Shown piece by piece: positions 13,981 through 23,081 of a stretch of DNA of 26,611 nt; position 1 is the first letter of the stretch, and each line of letters opens with the position of its first letter. Made by a program: the position numbers and the translations under genes. The stretch is taken from assembly GCA_003451715.1 (NCBI GenBank), contig DMJN01000108.1:1-26611 (forward strand), written 5' to 3'. The DNA comes from Gammaproteobacteria bacterium (lineage in GTDB: Bacteria; Pseudomonadota; Gammaproteobacteria; Pseudomonadales; Pseudohongiellaceae). A model generated the notes under the pieces. It was not told where the DNA came from. It saw nothing but the letters and a program-made list of their open reading frames with translations, and did no database searches.

Positions 13981-14951
13981 ATCTCGCCCGTTCAAGAAAG
14001 ATACTGTTCTTCGGGGGCAAAGGGGGCGTCGGCAAGACCACTGTATCCGCAGCCACGGCGATCGCCCGCGCCAACGAAGGTGCCAGGGTGTTACTGGTTT
14101 CAACCGATCCCGCGCATAATCTTGGCCATCTGTTTGACAGGCCCATCGGCGCTCAACCCGTGTGTATCACTGCCGGGCTGGATGCCTTGGAGCTGGATCC
14201 AAAATCCACCGTCGAAGAACATTTGCGTGAGGTGTCCAGCGCGCTGCACCAGCTGATGCCGGCAAATCAATACAGCGAGATAGACAAGCACATGTCCCTG
14301 TCCCGGGACGCGCCCGGTATGCAAGAGGCGGCTTTGCTGGAACGCATCGCAGACGTCATCGAAACAGGCGTGGAAGAGTATGACCTGGTCATTTTCGATA
14401 CGGCGCCATCCGGACATACGGCTCGATTAATGGTGCTGCCGCAGATGATGTCAGCCTGGACCGAAGGATTGATTCAACGCCGGGAGAAGGCAGATCGATT
14501 CGCCGAGATTGTAAGAGACCTGAGAAGTGACTCCAGCATGGAAGATAAAACCATTGGTGGGGCGGATCAGCAAGAGAGGCAACGGGAAAGTAGGATCAGG
14601 CAGATACTGCTTCGGCGTCGCAACAAGTTCGTGCATCTGCGTGAGAAAATCGCAGACCCGGAGCTGACTTCGTTTGTTATCGTATTAGCCGCCGAGCGTT
14701 TACCGGTTCTCGAAACCATCGAGCTTCATGAGCAGCTTCAGCAGGGGGGAATCAGTGTGGATGGCTTGATCGTTAATAAGCGATCACCGCCAGATAGTGG
14801 TGAGTTTCTCGATGGGCGTCGCGCCCAGGAAGAAGTGCACTTACAAACACTCCACCAGGCTCTGCCCGATGTCACCCGTCAGGATCTGCACCTGCTCGCT
14901 CACGACATCGTCGGTCTGACAGCCGTTGAACAGCTGGCGGCTATGCTCTAA
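13971..14951 (+). CDS. ArsA/Get3-like P-loop ATPase
   Basis: This is a 326-residue protein starting at TTG 13971, ten bases inside the preceding gene. The P-loop GGKGGVGKTT (residues 15-24) has the signature lysine (Lys17) of the ArsA/Get3/MinD deviant Walker family. STDPAH (44-49) holds the catalytic aspartate, DTAPSGHT (143-150) is the switch II motif, and VNKRSPPD (about 267) contacts the base. The lengthy charged middle (about 175-225, with RQILLRRRNKF) corresponds to the client-binding helical region. The metal-binding CxxC of Get3 and the paired arsenite cysteines of ArsA are not present, so arsenite transport is unlikely; a Get3-like client or partner role is possible. The neighbour is the Cys-Cys-terminated small protein. 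The family is sure; the role is not. Confidence 0.93.
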   Translation: MLLDLARSRKILFFGGKGGVGKTTVSAATAIARANEGARVLLVSTDPAHNLGHLFDRPIGAQPVCITAGLDALELDPKSTVEEHLREVSSALHQLMPANQYSEIDKHMSLSRDAPGMQEAALLERIADVIETGVEEYDLVIFDTAPSGHTARLMVLPQMMSAWTEGLIQRREKADRFAEIVRDLRSDSSMEDKTIGGADQQERQRESRIRQILLRRRNKFVHLREKIADPELTSFVIVLAAERLPVLETIELHEQLQQGGISVDGLIVNKRSPPDSGEFLDGRRAQEEVHLQTLHQALPDVTRQDLHLLAHDIVGLTAVEQLAAML

Positions 14952-15053
14952 CTGTGCAAGCTACCAAGCCTGTCAGGGTGTTGGAATAGTCCAAAGAGTG
15001 TTGCAAAGCGCACTTGATTTCGTCTGGCTTCTCTCTGGCGTAAGTCAGAGATG

Positions 15054-15191
15054 CTAGTTGTCATCGGCATTACCCTCGTTGACGGCAACGCTTGAGGGAA
15101 CGAAATCGCCAGTCAGAGACGCTTAGTTGCCGTCGGCATTACCATTGGCAACGGCAACTTCTGAGGGTATAAAATCGCCGGTAAAACTGAT
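15054..15191 (-). repeat. Two-copy 69-base tandem repeat covering the bamE tail
   Basis: The last 69 bases of bamE, with its stop (15191-15123), are followed in the same frame by a diverged copy (15122-15054) ending in TAG. Comparing from the stops, 45 of the first 60 bases agree. The peptides are [19 protein letters not shown] and TGDFVPSSVAVNEGNADDN. A further short match (GTCAGAGA) at the left edge, about 15045-15052, marks the repeat boundary. Copy 2 lies beyond the bamE stop codon and is normally untranslated. Confidence 0.8.
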
Positions 15192-15503
15192 CAGCTGATC
15201 ATCGGCAAAAAACACGGTGATTCGCTCCTGGCCGCGTTCGCCCCCGCCGGGCTGAAAACTGTAGATATAGTCCCAGCGATCCTGGTAGAAAGGATCCCTG
15301 ACCAGCGGTGTTCCCATTACGAAGATGACCTGCCGCTTGGTCATGCCGGGACGCAGTTGGTCCACCATCTCCTGGGTAATGATGTTGCCTTGAGGAATAC
15401 CGATCTTGTAAACACCAGGGAAATCCATGGAGCTGATACTGTTACAGGCGCTTACTCCCATAAATAGTAGGGATATACAAACTTTTCTAGTGATTCCAGA
15501 CAT
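15123..15503 (-). CDS. bamE: Outer membrane assembly lipoprotein BamE (SmpA)
   Basis: This is a 126-residue lipoprotein. The frame is open to 15644, but ATG at 15503 begins the proper signal peptide [20 protein letters not shown] with the lipidated Cys at residue 20, so I start it there. The mature part has the BamE pattern: [31 protein letters not shown] near the middle, and DRWDYIYSF. BamE joins BamA, B, C and D in the outer-membrane complex that folds beta-barrel proteins; LRPGMTKxQVxxxMGTP is the family signature. The C-terminal tail ([11 protein letters not shown]) is not conserved and is duplicated just beyond the stop. The gene is divergent from fur, a conserved arrangement in gammaproteobacteria. 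Confidence 0.95.
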   Translation of the reverse strand: MSGITRKVCISLLFMGVSACNSISSMDFPGVYKIGIPQGNIITQEMVDQLRPGMTKRQVIFVMGTPLVRDPFYQDRWDYIYSFQPGGGERGQERITVFFADDQLISFTGDFIPSEVAVANGNADGN

Positions 15504-15593
15504 ATGCTTCGCTATTTCCAGCTTGTTACTTGTACCAGGGCTCTTTCCCACGTATTTCCTATAGGACTGTTTCCTAGGGCAGGTCGAGCGGGC

Positions 15594-15621
15594 ATAATAC
15601 CCTACAAGCAATAGCAGTAAA
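15594..15621 (-). promoter_or_regulatory. Candidate sigma-70 promoter for bamE
   Basis: On the minus strand TTTACT (15621-15616) and TATTAT (15599-15594) are 16 bases apart, about 90 bases before the bamE start. The -10 box matches consensus at 5 of 6. The -35 box is weak. Confidence 0.35.
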
Positions 15622-15709
15622 ACATCCCATTTAGAACGGGCCAAGCTAATAAGCTGCGATTATACTACTGCTACTACGCAGTAATTCCCTGCACAAACGA
15701 GAAATTAGT

Positions 15710-16129
15710 ATGGCGACAAAAAACAAGGAGCTAAAAAAGGCTGGTCTCAAAGTAACGCTCCCAAGAGTAAAGATTCTTCAGATTCTCGAAAGTTCCACTA
15801 CTAAGCATCTTAGTGCGGAAGATGTCTATAAGGCATTAATCGACGCGGATGAAGATGTCGGACTGGCCACGGTGTATCGAGTATTGACGCAGTTTGAATC
15901 GGCGGGTCTGGTCATGCGCCACCATTTTGAGGGTGGAACCTCAGTGTTCGAGATGACATCCCTGGAACATCATGACCATATCGTCTGCAATATCTGCGGT
16001 ACCGTGGAAGAATTTTATGATGAAGTAATCGAGAAACAGCAAGAGAAGATCATTGGAAAAGTTGGCTTCAAGATTACCGGTCATAGTTTGTATCTGTACG
16101 GAATCTGCAAGAACTGCCAGAGCCAGTAG
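15710..16129 (+). CDS. fur: Ferric uptake regulator Fur
   Basis: This is a 139-residue protein from ATG 15710. The N-terminal winged helix carries LKVTLPRVKILQIL and the recognition-helix block DVGLATVYRVLTQFESAGLV (about 49-68). The metal ligands are all present: His33, Glu81, His87-His88-Asp89-His90, Cys93 and Cys96, Glu108, His125, and Cys133/Cys136. It is an iron-responsive dimeric repressor that binds Fur boxes when Fe2+ is bound. It is divergent from bamE, with a 206-base shared control region. A TATACT-like -10 lies at 15661 without a good -35. No clear 19-base Fur box was found upstream. The gene runs convergently into recN, the two stops being 12 bases apart. Confidence 0.97.
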   Translation: MATKNKELKKAGLKVTLPRVKILQILESSTTKHLSAEDVYKALIDADEDVGLATVYRVLTQFESAGLVMRHHFEGGTSVFEMTSLEHHDHIVCNICGTVEEFYDEVIEKQQEKIIGKVGFKITGHSLYLYGICKNCQSQ

Positions 16130-16141
16130 TTCTGAGGTTCT

Positions 16142-17818
16142 CTAGCTAGACGCCACCATCTGCTCGGCATGTGCCAGTGACTCATCGCTGTATTCTTCGC
16201 CACCCAGCATACGGGCGACTTCTCTCACAATGTCTTCAGACTTCAGTGCATCTATTTGCGTCACTGTGGAATTGTCACTGCTGTGCTTACTCACCAGAAA
16301 ATGGTGGTGACCCTGACCGGCTACCTGGGCCTGGTGAGTGACACAAAGGATCTGGGTTCTCGCTCCCAATTCTCTTAACAACTCACCGACCACTTTGGCG
16401 ATACCGCCACCGATGCCAACGTCGACCTCATCGAATACCAGGCTTGGTGTCTGTGAGGTCTTTGCGGTAATCACCTGAATAGCCAGGCTGATACGTGAAA
16501 GCTCTCCTCCAGATGCAATCTTTCTTAGCGGGCCGGGAGGCTGTCCCGGGTTGGTGCAGATCAGAAACTCGACGACTTCCAGCCCATTCTCCGAGGGATG
16601 CTCACTGCTGTTTGGCTGTAGACAAACTTCCAATTTGGCATCGGGCATGCCCAGCTGATGCAGCTGCGTATTCACCTGGCTCGCCAGCTTGATGGCGCCG
16701 GCTTCTCGCTGTGCGCTCACGTCTTTGGCGATCTTCAGGTATTGGCTTCTCAGTAAGGCATCGTTGGCTTGCAGTTGCGCTAATTCTTCATCGCTATTTT
16801 GAATTCGGTCCAGTTGCTGGCGCAGCGAAGCAATTACTTCACTCAGTTGTTCCGGCTTAACGCGATGCTTTCGCGCTATTGCGTGCAGTTCACTCAGTCT
16901 TGCATTGACCTGTTCCAGCCGCTGAGGGTTCGCGTCGAAACTTTCATGAAAGGCATGTAAATCCGAGACGGCTTCATTGAGCTGTATTTCGGCTGTCTCC
17001 ATCAGTTGAATGATGTTGTTCAGCTGCTGGTTTTTCTCCGAGAGATCTCTAAGCACGGCAATGGCCTGGTGCATGAGCGTTGTGACATTTTGATCATCAC
17101 GTTCGTTACACAGGTCCAATGCAGTTTGTACAGATGAGATAATTTCGTCTGCATGGTTAAGTGACTTGAACTCTGTTTCCAGGTGAGTCGCTTCATTGTC
17201 TTCGATTGCCAGTTCATCGAGCTCTGAAAGTTGATAGGCGAGAAGCTGGCTTTGTGCCGAGTGCTCTTCGGACTGCCGGCTCAATTCCTGGATCTTCTGG
17301 AAGTTTTGTTGCCACTGCTTCTGGGATGAATGAAGCTGATCCAATTGTTTCTTATCGACGCTGGAATCGTCGAGCAGACGTTGGTGAGTCAATCGCTGTA
17401 GCAAGGACTGATGCTCATGCTGACTGTGAATATCGATCAGCATCTCCCCCAGTGTCTTGAGGTTTGCCATGGTGACCGGGGAACCGTTGATATAGCCTTT
17501 CGAGCGCCCTTCACTGTTCACGACTCTGCGCAGGATACAGGTGCCGGAATCATCGTTGGATTCCAGATCGTTGTCTGTCAGCCAGTGTTCTGCAACCATA
17601 ATGCCTGAGGCATCGAATTGGGCACAGATTTCCGCCTTGTTGGCACCCCCACGTAAGACAGCCTTTTCTGCCCGGTCGCCGAGGGCTAAACCCAGCGCTC
17701 CGAGTATCACCGATTTGCCCGCGCCGGTTTCTCCGGTGATGACTGACATTCCGGTTTTAAACTCGATTTCCAGGCTGTCTACGGTGGCGTAATTCTGAAT
17801 GGAAAGCTGCTGTAGCAT
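16142..17818 (-). CDS. recN: DNA repair protein RecN
   Basis: This is a 558-residue SMC-like ATPase. Walker A GETGAGKS is near residues 30-37. A long coiled coil (about 150-350) is rich in Gln and Glu, with a central hinge. The signature SGGELSRISLA is near 435, Walker B LVFDEVDVGIGGG near 460-472, and the D-loop/His switch CVTHQAQVAGQG follows. The start ATG (17818) has no strong ribosome site. RecN is recruited to double-strand breaks and works with RecA in recombinational repair; it is usually under LexA control, but I did not see a clear CTGT-N8-ACAG box between 17819 and 17878. It is separated from grpE by 264 bases holding a large inverted repeat and a heat-shock promoter. The assignment is firm. 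Confidence 0.97.
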   Translation of the reverse strand: MLQQLSIQNYATVDSLEIEFKTGMSVITGETGAGKSVILGALGLALGDRAEKAVLRGGANKAEICAQFDASGIMVAEHWLTDNDLESNDDSGTCILRRVVNSEGRSKGYINGSPVTMANLKTLGEMLIDIHSQHEHQSLLQRLTHQRLLDDSSVDKKQLDQLHSSQKQWQQNFQKIQELSRQSEEHSAQSQLLAYQLSELDELAIEDNEATHLETEFKSLNHADEIISSVQTALDLCNERDDQNVTTLMHQAIAVLRDLSEKNQQLNNIIQLMETAEIQLNEAVSDLHAFHESFDANPQRLEQVNARLSELHAIARKHRVKPEQLSEVIASLRQQLDRIQNSDEELAQLQANDALLRSQYLKIAKDVSAQREAGAIKLASQVNTQLHQLGMPDAKLEVCLQPNSSEHPSENGLEVVEFLICTNPGQPPGPLRKIASGGELSRISLAIQVITAKTSQTPSLVFDEVDVGIGGGIAKVVGELLRELGARTQILCVTHQAQVAGQGHHHFLVSKHSSDNSTVTQIDALKSEDIVREVARMLGGEEYSDESLAHAEQMVASS

Positions 17819-17878
17819 GGCTTTTAAGTATATTGGATAGCACCCCGGAAAGGCAGTTAATTGGCTCTTTTAGGGGGG

Positions 17879-17919
17879 TTACAGGTGCTCCCGGGCAACC
17901 CTCCCGGTCGAGCCTGTAA
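17879..17919. repeat. Inverted repeat between recN and grpE
   Basis: TTACAGG (17879-17885) and CCTGTAA (17913-17919) are exact reverse complements. Inside them CCGGG/CCCGG pairs as well, giving an interrupted 41-base hairpin. It lies 60 bases upstream of the recN start and 51 bases before the grpE heat-shock promoter. It may be a regulatory hairpin or an operator. Confidence 0.4.
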
Positions 17920-17969
17920 TACTTCGCTATCAGACTGGCGGAAATACTGTAAAAACTCGCCCCAGACAG

Positions 17970-17997
17970 CTTGAAAACCCTGGCCCAGACCCCATAT
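17970..17997 (+). promoter_or_regulatory. Sigma-32 (heat-shock) promoter for grpE
   Basis: CTTGAA (17970-17975), 14 bases, then CCCCATAT (17990-17997) matches the RpoH consensus CTTGAAA-N11-16-CCCCATNT. The grpE start codon is 85 bases downstream. Confidence 0.8.
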
Positions 17998-18082
17998 TGC
18001 GCTCATTGCTAACGCTAATGTGTTTCAGCGGCTAAAAGACAGAAAGACAAAGAAATACTGAACAGCACCACCAGGGGAAGGC

Positions 18083-18709
18083 ATGAGTAACCAGACTCCA
18101 GAAGATGAGATTGAAGTAAAAACGCAGGAGAAGGAGCAAGCTCCCGAATCTGAATCGGCAGAGGGGGCAGAAAATGGTACCGAGTCGCCAACCCAGCCAG
18201 ATACAGCATCCGATAAGGAATTGTCCCTGGAGGCGGCACTGGAGAAACTGGCTGATGCCGAGGAAGCGGCTCATCAGGCTAAAGATGACCTGTTGCGCAT
18301 ACAGGCTGAGATGCATAATCTGCGCCGGCGCACCGAGCAGGATATCGAAAAGGCCCACAAGTACGGGCAGGAACGATTCAGCTCTGAGCTACTCACGGTC
18401 ATGGATAATCTGGAACGGTCTCTGGAGGCGGCATCTAAACACGAAGATGAGGCGGTAAAGGCCATTTATGATGGTGTGGACCTAACGCTGAAGAGTTTTA
18501 CCGACTGTTTCAGCAGGTTTCAGATAGTCGCGGTGGATCCCATGGGAGAGCCCTTCGATCCCCAACTGCATCAGGCCATGTCGATTCAGGAGAATACGGA
18601 AGTCGAACCCAATACGGTGGTTGCCGTCATGCAGAAAGGCTACACCCTGCATGGTCGGGTGATCAGGCCGGCCATGGTTATGGTGTCGAAGGATTCTGAA
18701 TCAGATTAA
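18083..18709 (+). CDS. grpE: Nucleotide exchange factor GrpE
   Basis: This is a 208-residue protein from ATG 18083, with a strong GGGGAAGG ribosome site. The first 45 residues are acidic and disordered (Glu, Ser and Thr rich). The long helix follows (LEAALEKLADAEEAAHQAKDDLLRIQAEMHNLRRR, near 50-85), then YGQERFSSELLTVMDNLERSLE and a beta-domain ending in VMQKGYTLHGRVIRPAMVMV. GrpE is a dimer that opens the DnaK nucleotide site to release ADP and thus resets the chaperone cycle in the cytoplasm. A consensus heat-shock promoter lies upstream. dnaK follows after 125 bases with its own RpoH-like promoter. Confidence 0.97.
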   Translation: MSNQTPEDEIEVKTQEKEQAPESESAEGAENGTESPTQPDTASDKELSLEAALEKLADAEEAAHQAKDDLLRIQAEMHNLRRRTEQDIEKAHKYGQERFSSELLTVMDNLERSLEAASKHEDEAVKAIYDGVDLTLKSFTDCFSRFQIVAVDPMGEPFDPQLHQAMSIQENTEVEPNTVVAVMQKGYTLHGRVIRPAMVMVSKDSESD

Positions 18710-18741
18710 CCCCGCCACAACCAGGAATTTAGCCCTGAGCC

Positions 18742-18769
18742 CTTGAAAACAGCCGGTTTGGGCCAATAT
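18742..18769 (+). promoter_or_regulatory. Sigma-32-like promoter for dnaK
   Basis: CTTGAA (18742-18747), 14 bases, then GCCAATAT (18762-18769) copies the architecture and spacing of the grpE promoter, with a -10 matching CCCCATAT at 6 of 8. dnaK begins 65 bases downstream. Confidence 0.6.
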
Positions 18770-18834
18770 TGAAGACAGAGGGCAAAGCCGAATAGACAGC
18801 GGCTTGAAGCTAGGAAACAAGCGGAGATTTAACG

Positions 18835-20790
18835 ATGGGTAAGATAATTGGTATTGATTTGGGAACCACCAACTCCTGCGTTGCAGTGATGGATGGCGGT
18901 GAATCCAAAGTCATAGAAAACGCGGAAGGAGATCGCACGACGCCCTCCATCATTGCCTATAGCGGTGAGGGGGAAACCTTGGTGGGCCAGCCGGCCAAAC
19001 GCCAGGCTGTTACAAATCCGAGCAATACCCTGTTCGCCATCAAGCGTCTTATCGGTCGGCAATATAAGGACGAGGTCGTGCAAAAGGACATCAAGATGGT
19101 GCCCTACGAGATAATCGAAGCCGAAAACGGAGACGCCTGGGTACAGGTTAACGGTGAAAAGATGTCACCGCCGCAGATTGCCGCTCAGATCTTAATGAAG
19201 ATGAAGAAGACTGCCGAAGATTACCTCGGTGAGGAAATCAAGGAAGCGGTTGTTACCGTACCTGCCTATTTCAATGACTCACAACGACAGGCAACCAAAG
19301 ATGCCGGCAAGATCGCCGGTCTCGATGTGAAGCGAATCATTAACGAGCCTACGGCGGCAGCGCTGGCCTACGGCATGGACAAGAAGAGTGGCGATTCCAC
19401 CGTGGCGGTCTACGACCTGGGTGGCGGTACTTTCGATATCTCCATTATCGAAATTGCCGAGACCGACGGTGAGCACACCTTCGAAGTACTCTCCACCAAT
19501 GGAGATACATTTCTCGGTGGTGAAGACTTCGACCTTCGCCTGATCGACTATCTTGCTGACGAGTTTAAGAAAGAATCCGGAATGGATCTGCACAACGATC
19601 CACTGGCGCTGCAACGGCTGAAAGAGGCAGCGGAGAAAGCCAAGATCGAGTTGTCATCGGCGCAACAAACCGAAGTAAACCTGCCTTATATTACGGCTGA
19701 CTCAAGCGGTCCCAAGCACCTCGTGCAAAAACTCACCCGTGCCAAGTTCGAATCACTGGTTGAAGATCTGGTGGAGAAAACCCTGGGACCGGTGAAGATT
19801 GCCTTGCAAGACGCTGACCTGGATGTATCCAAGATCGATGATGTGATCCTGGTGGGCGGGCAGACCCGTATGCCTCTGGTGCAACAAAAGGCTGCCGATT
19901 TCTTTGGCAAGGAAGCACGACGCGATGTCAATCCCGACGAGGCAGTTGCGGTTGGTGCATCGATCCAGGCGGCAGTGCTGTCAGGTGATGTGACTGACGT
20001 GTTGTTGCTGGATGTGACTCCACTGTCGCTGGGTATTGAGACTCTCGGCGGTGTCGCCAGTAATCTGATCGACAAGAACACCACGATTCCAACCAAGAAG
20101 ACACAGGTATTCTCCACAGCCGATGATAACCAGACTGCAGTGACGATCCATGTAGTGCAGGGCGAACGTAAACAGGCGGCTCAGAATAAGTCGCTGGGTC
20201 GGTTCGATCTGACCGACATTCCTCCGTCGCCACGCGGCATGCCACAGATCGAAGTGGCCTTCGACCTGGATGCCAACGGTATTCTGAATGTGTCCGCCAA
20301 AGACAAGGCAACCGGCAAAGAACAATCGATTGTCATCAAGGCATCGAGTGGTCTGTCCGACGACGAGATCGAGGAGATGGTCAAAGATGCAGAGGCGCAT
20401 TCGGCTGATGACAAGAAGTTCGAGGAACTCATCACGGCGCGTAACACGGCCGATGGTCTAATCCATGCCACCACGAAGACCCTGGAAGAGGCTGGCGACA
20501 AGGCGAGCGATGAAGAGAAGGATGCCATTAATAATGCCATCACTGCTCTGGAAGAAACTCTCAAGAATGATGACAAGACTGAGATCGAAGCCAAGACCAA
20601 GGACCTGACAGACGCATCGACGAATCTGGCACAAAAGCTCTATGCCGAGGCGCAAGCCCAGGGTGGTGATGCGGCTGGCGCCGCCGAACCAGGCGGAACC
20701 GGAGGCGCGGGTGATGGCTCTTCAGACGAAGAAGCCGTCGATGCAGAGTTCGAAGAAGTTGAGGAAGAAGTAAAAGAAGAAGATAAGTAA
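18835..20790 (+). CDS. dnaK: Molecular chaperone DnaK (Hsp70)
   Basis: This is a 651-residue protein from ATG 18835, with a GGAG ribosome site. The ATPase domain starts with [24 protein letters not shown] sequence ([15 protein letters not shown]) and holds [14 protein letters not shown] (about 191-204) and [13 protein letters not shown] (about 337). The interdomain linker is [16 protein letters not shown] (about 387-402), followed by the substrate-binding beta-domain and an alpha-helical lid. The tail is rich in Gly and Ala and ends in the EEVDAEF-like acidic segment ([11 protein letters not shown]). It is an ATP-driven holdase/foldase working with DnaJ and GrpE in the cytoplasm. It is slightly longer than E. 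coli DnaK (638). The genes before and after are its co-chaperones; a strong terminator lies immediately downstream. Confidence 0.98.
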   Translation: MGKIIGIDLGTTNSCVAVMDGGESKVIENAEGDRTTPSIIAYSGEGETLVGQPAKRQAVTNPSNTLFAIKRLIGRQYKDEVVQKDIKMVPYEIIEAENGDAWVQVNGEKMSPPQIAAQILMKMKKTAEDYLGEEIKEAVVTVPAYFNDSQRQATKDAGKIAGLDVKRIINEPTAAALAYGMDKKSGDSTVAVYDLGGGTFDISIIEIAETDGEHTFEVLSTNGDTFLGGEDFDLRLIDYLADEFKKESGMDLHNDPLALQRLKEAAEKAKIELSSAQQTEVNLPYITADSSGPKHLVQKLTRAKFESLVEDLVEKTLGPVKIALQDADLDVSKIDDVILVGGQTRMPLVQQKAADFFGKEARRDVNPDEAVAVGASIQAAVLSGDVTDVLLLDVTPLSLGIETLGGVASNLIDKNTTIPTKKTQVFSTADDNQTAVTIHVVQGERKQAAQNKSLGRFDLTDIPPSPRGMPQIEVAFDLDANGILNVSAKDKATGKEQSIVIKASSGLSDDEIEEMVKDAEAHSADDKKFEELITARNTADGLIHATTKTLEEAGDKASDEEKDAINNAITALEETLKNDDKTEIEAKTKDLTDASTNLAQKLYAEAQAQGGDAAGAAEPGGTGGAGDGSSDEEAVDAEFEEVEEEVKEEDK

Positions 20791-20822
20791 GCGGTCAAAC
20801 CAAAGATCGATCTTCAAGCCAG

Positions 20823-20855
20823 AAACTAAGTCGCTGCGTTGCGGCTTGGTTTTTT
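20823..20855 (+). terminator. Intrinsic terminator between dnaK and dnaJ
   Basis: AAACTAAGTCGC (20823-20834), loop TGCGTT, then GCGGCTTGGTTT (20841-20852) forms a 12-bp stem with two G-U pairs, and the T-run continues to 20855. It should stop most dnaK transcripts, leaving dnaJ either to read-through or to a promoter in the following 80 bases, where no heat-shock consensus was found. Confidence 0.75.
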
Positions 20856-20937
20856 GCGTCTGGGGCAAAAAGCCGAAAATGTGCAGTGCTGCCTTATTTA
20901 GCCGTGCACCGAGAGATAAATAGAAGAGAATTACCAA

Positions 20938-22053
20938 GTGTCCAAACGTGATTACTATGAGGTGTTAGGGGTCGAACGTGACTCGTCGGAAGCCGATATA
21001 AAGAAGGCTTACCGGCGCGTGGCCATGGAGCACCATCCTGACCGTAATCCCGATGACAACTCTGCTGAAGATAAATTCAAGGAGGCCAACGAAGCCTTCG
21101 AAGTTCTGTCCGACGGTCAGAAGCGCTCGCGCTATGATCAGTTTGGTCATGCTGGCGTGGAAGGCCAGACCAGTGCGGGCACCGCGGATTTCAGCGACAT
21201 TTTTGGAGATATCTTTGGCGATATTTTCGGTGGTGGCCGAAGTGGGCACAGTCACGTTCGTAAGGGAGCAGATCTACGCTACAACCTCGATCTCACCCTC
21301 GAAGATGCGGTAAAAGGCACCACGGTACAGATACGCATACCCACCACTGTTAATTGTGAGACCTGCGATGGCAGCGGCGCCAAACCCGGTACCCAGGCAG
21401 TCGATTGCAGCACCTGTGGGGGGCACGGTCAGGTGCGTATGCAGCAGGGTTTCTTCTCGGTGCAACAAACCTGCCCACGTTGTCAGGGTGCCGGCAAGCA
21501 AATCAAAGATCCGTGCGATACCTGCCATGGGCGCGGCAATGTCGAAGAAACCAAGACACTGTCTGTGAAGGTTCCAGCAGGTGTCGATGTGGGCGACCGG
21601 ATTCGTCTTACCGGCGAAGGCCAGGCAGGTACCCATGGTGGCCCACCTGGAGACCTGTATGTCGAGATGGCTGTCCGACCCCATGTGATTTTTCAGCGTG
21701 ACGGACGGGATCTACACTGCGAGATTCCCATCAGTTTTTCAGACGCAGCACTTGGCGGCGAGTTGGAAGTACCGACACTGGATGGCCGGGTAAAGTTAAA
21801 GATTCCGGCGGAAACCCAGACCGGCAAGTTGTTTCGATTGCGCCACAAGGGAGTCGCTCCAATCCGGGGGGGAAGCAGTGGCGATCTATTATGTAGAGTG
21901 ATCGTCGAAACACCCGTGCATCTGACCAAACGCCAGAAGGAACTCATGGAAGAATTTCAAACTATTCACGAGGCTGAGGGGAAGAAGCAATCTCCCAAGA
22001 AGTCATCCTGGTTCGATGGTGTCAAGAAATTTGTAGACAGTTTTGGTTCCTAG
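20938..22053 (+). CDS. dnaJ: Chaperone DnaJ (Hsp40)
   Basis: This is a 371-residue protein with a GTG start (20938) and a GAAGAG-like ribosome site. The J domain starts [22 protein letters not shown] and has the HPD motif near residues 33-35. A Gly/Phe-rich region contains the repeated [15 protein letters not shown] (about 84-98). The zinc-binding domain has four CxxCxGxG repeats ([32 protein letters not shown], about 138-200). The C-terminal substrate-binding domains follow. It delivers unfolded clients to DnaK and stimulates its ATPase. Its stop codon overlaps that of the convergent kinase gene within CTAG. Confidence 0.97.
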   Translation: MSKRDYYEVLGVERDSSEADIKKAYRRVAMEHHPDRNPDDNSAEDKFKEANEAFEVLSDGQKRSRYDQFGHAGVEGQTSAGTADFSDIFGDIFGDIFGGGRSGHSHVRKGADLRYNLDLTLEDAVKGTTVQIRIPTTVNCETCDGSGAKPGTQAVDCSTCGGHGQVRMQQGFFSVQQTCPRCQGAGKQIKDPCDTCHGRGNVEETKTLSVKVPAGVDVGDRIRLTGEGQAGTHGGPPGDLYVEMAVRPHVIFQRDGRDLHCEIPISFSDAALGGELEVPTLDGRVKLKIPAETQTGKLFRLRHKGVAPIRGGSSGDLLCRVIVETPVHLTKRQKELMEEFQTIHEAEGKKQSPKKSSWFDGVKKFVDSFGS

Positions 22054-23051
22054 TTAGAATCCAAACTCTGTCTGACGATTTCACGGTGCTGCTCCGCTTC
22101 AAGCCGCGGGCCAAACTGTGACACCACTTTTGCCGAGGCGAGGCTTGCCAATTTTCCAGCCGTTTCGAAATCCTCCCCCCGGGTGATCCCGTAGAGAAAC
22201 GCGCCCGCAAACATGTCACCCGCGCCATTGGTGTCGATCGCGTTGACCTTATTGCCTTCGATACTTATGAATTCGCTTCCATCGTAAAGCAGTGCGCCCA
22301 TTGCACCGCGCGTGATGGCAAAGGTCCTGGCTTTCTGTTGCAGCAACTGGCAAGCCTCGTCCAGCTTATCCACACCAGACCATAACAGGGCTTCCTGCTC
22401 ATTGCAGAACAGTAGATCTACGCCATCGCCCAGTACATCATTCACATCGTCTTTGAAGTACTCCAGCATGGCGGGATCGGAGAATGTCATGGCTGTCTTG
22501 ATGTGGCTCTTCTCGGCGAATTTCTTGAGATCGATGATCGCTGATTTCGCGGTGGGCGAGGTTACCAGATAGCCCTCGATATAGATGTAATCGGATTGGC
22601 GCACGGCCTCGAAATCGAGCTCATCGAGAGAGAGAAATTCTGAAATACCCAGATAGGTGTGCATGGTTCTTTCCGCATCGGGGCTTATCATGACCAGACA
22701 ACGGCCTGATGTGCCGGTTTCACGAATGCCAATGCTCGTGTCGATATTATGATGACCAAGTTGCTCGAGGTAATAGTCGCCGGTCTCATCATTGGCGACT
22801 TTGCAGGCGAAGTAGCTGTGGCCACCAAACTGGCTCAGGGCATAGAGTGTGTTGCCGGCCGAGCCACCACCGGCCTGCTTTTTAACGCCATAGGTTGCGG
22901 TTAATAGTTTTAACAGATGATCCTGTTGTTCATGGGCAACCAGTGTCATTACGCCTTTTTCAATGTCGTGATTCTGAAAGAAAGACTCATCGACTTCGAA
23001 TTCCTTATCGACCAGGGCATTACCGATTCCATAAACATTGTATTTCGCCAT
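22050..23051 (-). CDS. Adenosine kinase, PfkB family
   Basis: This is a 333-residue protein from ATG 23051, with AGGAG 7 bases upstream. Family motifs are the N-terminal [14 protein letters not shown], then [17 protein letters not shown] (about 60-76, PfkB signature 1), an [13 protein letters not shown] strand, and [13 protein letters not shown] (about 268-280), which holds the anion hole and catalytic Asp. It resembles bacterial PfkB proteins annotated as adenosine kinase, which phosphorylate adenosine to AMP for purine salvage; another nucleoside or sugar substrate is not excluded. It is the last gene of the minus-strand run after hemL (30-base gap). It overlaps the stop of the convergent dnaJ by four bases (CTAG). 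Confidence 0.9.
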   Translation of the reverse strand: MAKYNVYGIGNALVDKEFEVDESFFQNHDIEKGVMTLVAHEQQDHLLKLLTATYGVKKQAGGGSAGNTLYALSQFGGHSYFACKVANDETGDYYLEQLGHHNIDTSIGIRETGTSGRCLVMISPDAERTMHTYLGISEFLSLDELDFEAVRQSDYIYIEGYLVTSPTAKSAIIDLKKFAEKSHIKTAMTFSDPAMLEYFKDDVNDVLGDGVDLLFCNEQEALLWSGVDKLDEACQLLQQKARTFAITRGAMGALLYDGSEFISIEGNKVNAIDTNGAGDMFAGAFLYGITRGEDFETAGKLASLASAKVVSQFGPRLEAEQHREIVRQSLDSN

Positions 23052-23081
23052 TTGCTTCTCCTGCCTGGAACGAATCTTTGC

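Noticed and set aside
13971..14951. Arsenite pump ATPase of an ars operon
   Set aside because: The arsenite-binding cysteines and a second ATPase half are missing, and no arsB, arsC or arsR gene is nearby.
21192..21236. Tandem GDIF repeats in dnaJ as an unusual repeat
   Set aside because: This is the normal Gly/Phe-rich linker of DnaJ, only somewhat regular here.
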